The translations under genes were made by a program, and so were the position numbers. Shown here in pieces: positions 5,168-5,389 of a DNA stretch of 5,389 bases. This DNA comes from Planctomycetales bacterium (GTDB taxonomy: Bacteria; Planctomycetota; SBBH01), in assembly GCA_005239795.1 (NCBI GenBank), contig SBBH01000237.1, positions 1 through 5,389 of the forward strand, in the 5' to 3' direction. A model generated the notes under the pieces. It was not told the DNA's origin, ran no database searches, and was given only the letters and a program-made list of their open reading frames with translations. The stretch's first letter is position 1. Every line of letters starts with the position of its first letter.

Positions 5168-5241
5168 AACCGCTTCCCGGTGTCCAGACCGCGACGCCGC
5201 GTCCCGAAGTTTGTAAACAAGTACCGTAATCCGACTGGCGT
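5168..5241. other. Spacer between the restriction-modification operon and the IS end
   Basis: This short spacer holds no gene. I see no hairpin with a T run, so no intrinsic terminator for the operon is evident. The bases just before 5242 would contain one copy of a 3-4 bp target duplication (ending GCGT), but the other IS end is outside the window. Confidence 0.4.
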
Positions 5242-5274
5242 TGACCTGCCCCCATTCTTTGGTCCAGTGAAATG

Positions 5275-5389
5275 CTAGTTCAGCTCCGGTTTGCTCCTCC
5301 CCCCCTGCCCGCCTAGGCGGGCAGCCGCGGCCGCCTCCGCCGGGGTCCGATACCCCAGCGACGAGTGCGGCCGTTCCTCGTTGTAGCTC
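5275..5389 (-). CDS. IS3-family transposase OrfB, C-terminal fragment (cut by window edge)
   Basis: Thirty-seven codons and the TAG stop are visible. SYNEERPHSSLGYRTPAEA is the classic end of the DDE integrase domain in IS3-family OrfB proteins (YNxxRPHSSLGYxTPxE). These enzymes cut and join IS ends through a circular intermediate and are normally made as an OrfAB fusion by frameshifting. After TPAEA the tail becomes AAAAR-LGGQGGRSKPELN, an Ala/Gly-rich stretch encoded by a 20-base perfect palindrome and its surroundings. The DDE residues themselves are outside the window, so activity cannot be judged. Confidence 0.9.
   Translation of the reverse strand, partial: SYNEERPHSSLGYRTPAEAAAAARLGGQGGRSKPELN
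5305..5324. repeat. Perfect 20-bp palindrome inside the transposase 3' end
   Basis: CTGCCCGCCTAGGCGGGCAG is an exact palindrome centred at 5314/5315, preceded on the plus strand by a C run. It lies in frame within the transposase tail and adds Arg-Leu-Gly-Gly codons there. It resembles short GC-rich REP-like palindromes dispersed in some bacterial genomes, but only one copy is in the window. Confidence 0.55.

Larger units (their letters stand above)
5242..5389 (-). mobile_element. IS3-family insertion sequence, 3' end (partial)
   Basis: The terminal sequence TGACCTGCCCCCATTCTTTG, continuing GGTCCA, begins at 5242 and has the TGACC-type end seen in many IS3-family elements. Reading inward on the minus strand it is followed at once by the 3' end of an orfB transposase gene, the expected arrangement. 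The rest of the element, including the partner inverted repeat and orfA, lies beyond the right edge. Confidence 0.8.

Noticed and set aside
1..5389. CRISPR array
   Set aside because: No repeats of 24-40 bases with regular spacers were found; the only tandem repeat is the degenerate 13-15 base G-rich one.

Overview
The window looks like an accessory region of a moderately GC-rich bacterial chromosome. By eye GC is mostly in the mid-to-high 50s percent, with AT-richer islands at about 240-540 and 2690-2830. The host cannot be named from the sequence. Two independent genes have a perfect TATAAT box only 6-9 bases before their ATG and no Shine-Dalgarno site. A third gene has TTGACA-N18-TACCCT ending 6 bases before its ATG. 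This suggests a lineage with many leaderless mRNAs. The restriction-modification genes on the right use a Shine-Dalgarno site instead, which fits separate acquisition.

Layout. 1-60: an alternating GC tract, then a hairpin that can act as a terminator in both directions. 233-730 (minus): a small secreted-type protein that joins a signal-peptide-like start to only the C-terminal half of a Hint autoprocessing domain and an AT-rich, unrecognised tip domain. This resembles the 3' cassette of a polymorphic toxin. 938-979 (plus): the 5' half of a tRNA-Lys(UUU) gene that stops abruptly in the anticodon stem. 1247-1534 (plus): a 95-residue Cys/His-rich protein of a widespread uncharacterised type. 1535-2112: no convincing gene. 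2113-2598 (plus): a helix-turn-helix protein. 2599-3187: a gene-poor stretch with small hairpins, a possible 55-residue minus-strand gene, and a strongly G-rich degenerate tandem repeat. 3188-5167 (plus): a two-gene type II restriction-modification operon. 5242-5389: the end of an IS3-family insertion sequence, with the last codons of its transposase on the minus strand.

How the genes work together. The best-supported system is the restriction-modification pair. An amino-type (N4-cytosine or N6-adenine) DNA methyltransferase is followed 9 bases later by an Eco29kI-family GIY-YIG restriction endonuclease in which every known catalytic residue can be found. The classical Eco29kI partner is a C5-cytosine methyltransferase, so the pairing here is notable. 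The split tRNA, orphan toxin cassette, IS end and restriction-modification operon together suggest a site where mobile modules have been inserted and partly lost. The small zinc-ribbon-like and helix-turn-helix proteins have no evident partners here.
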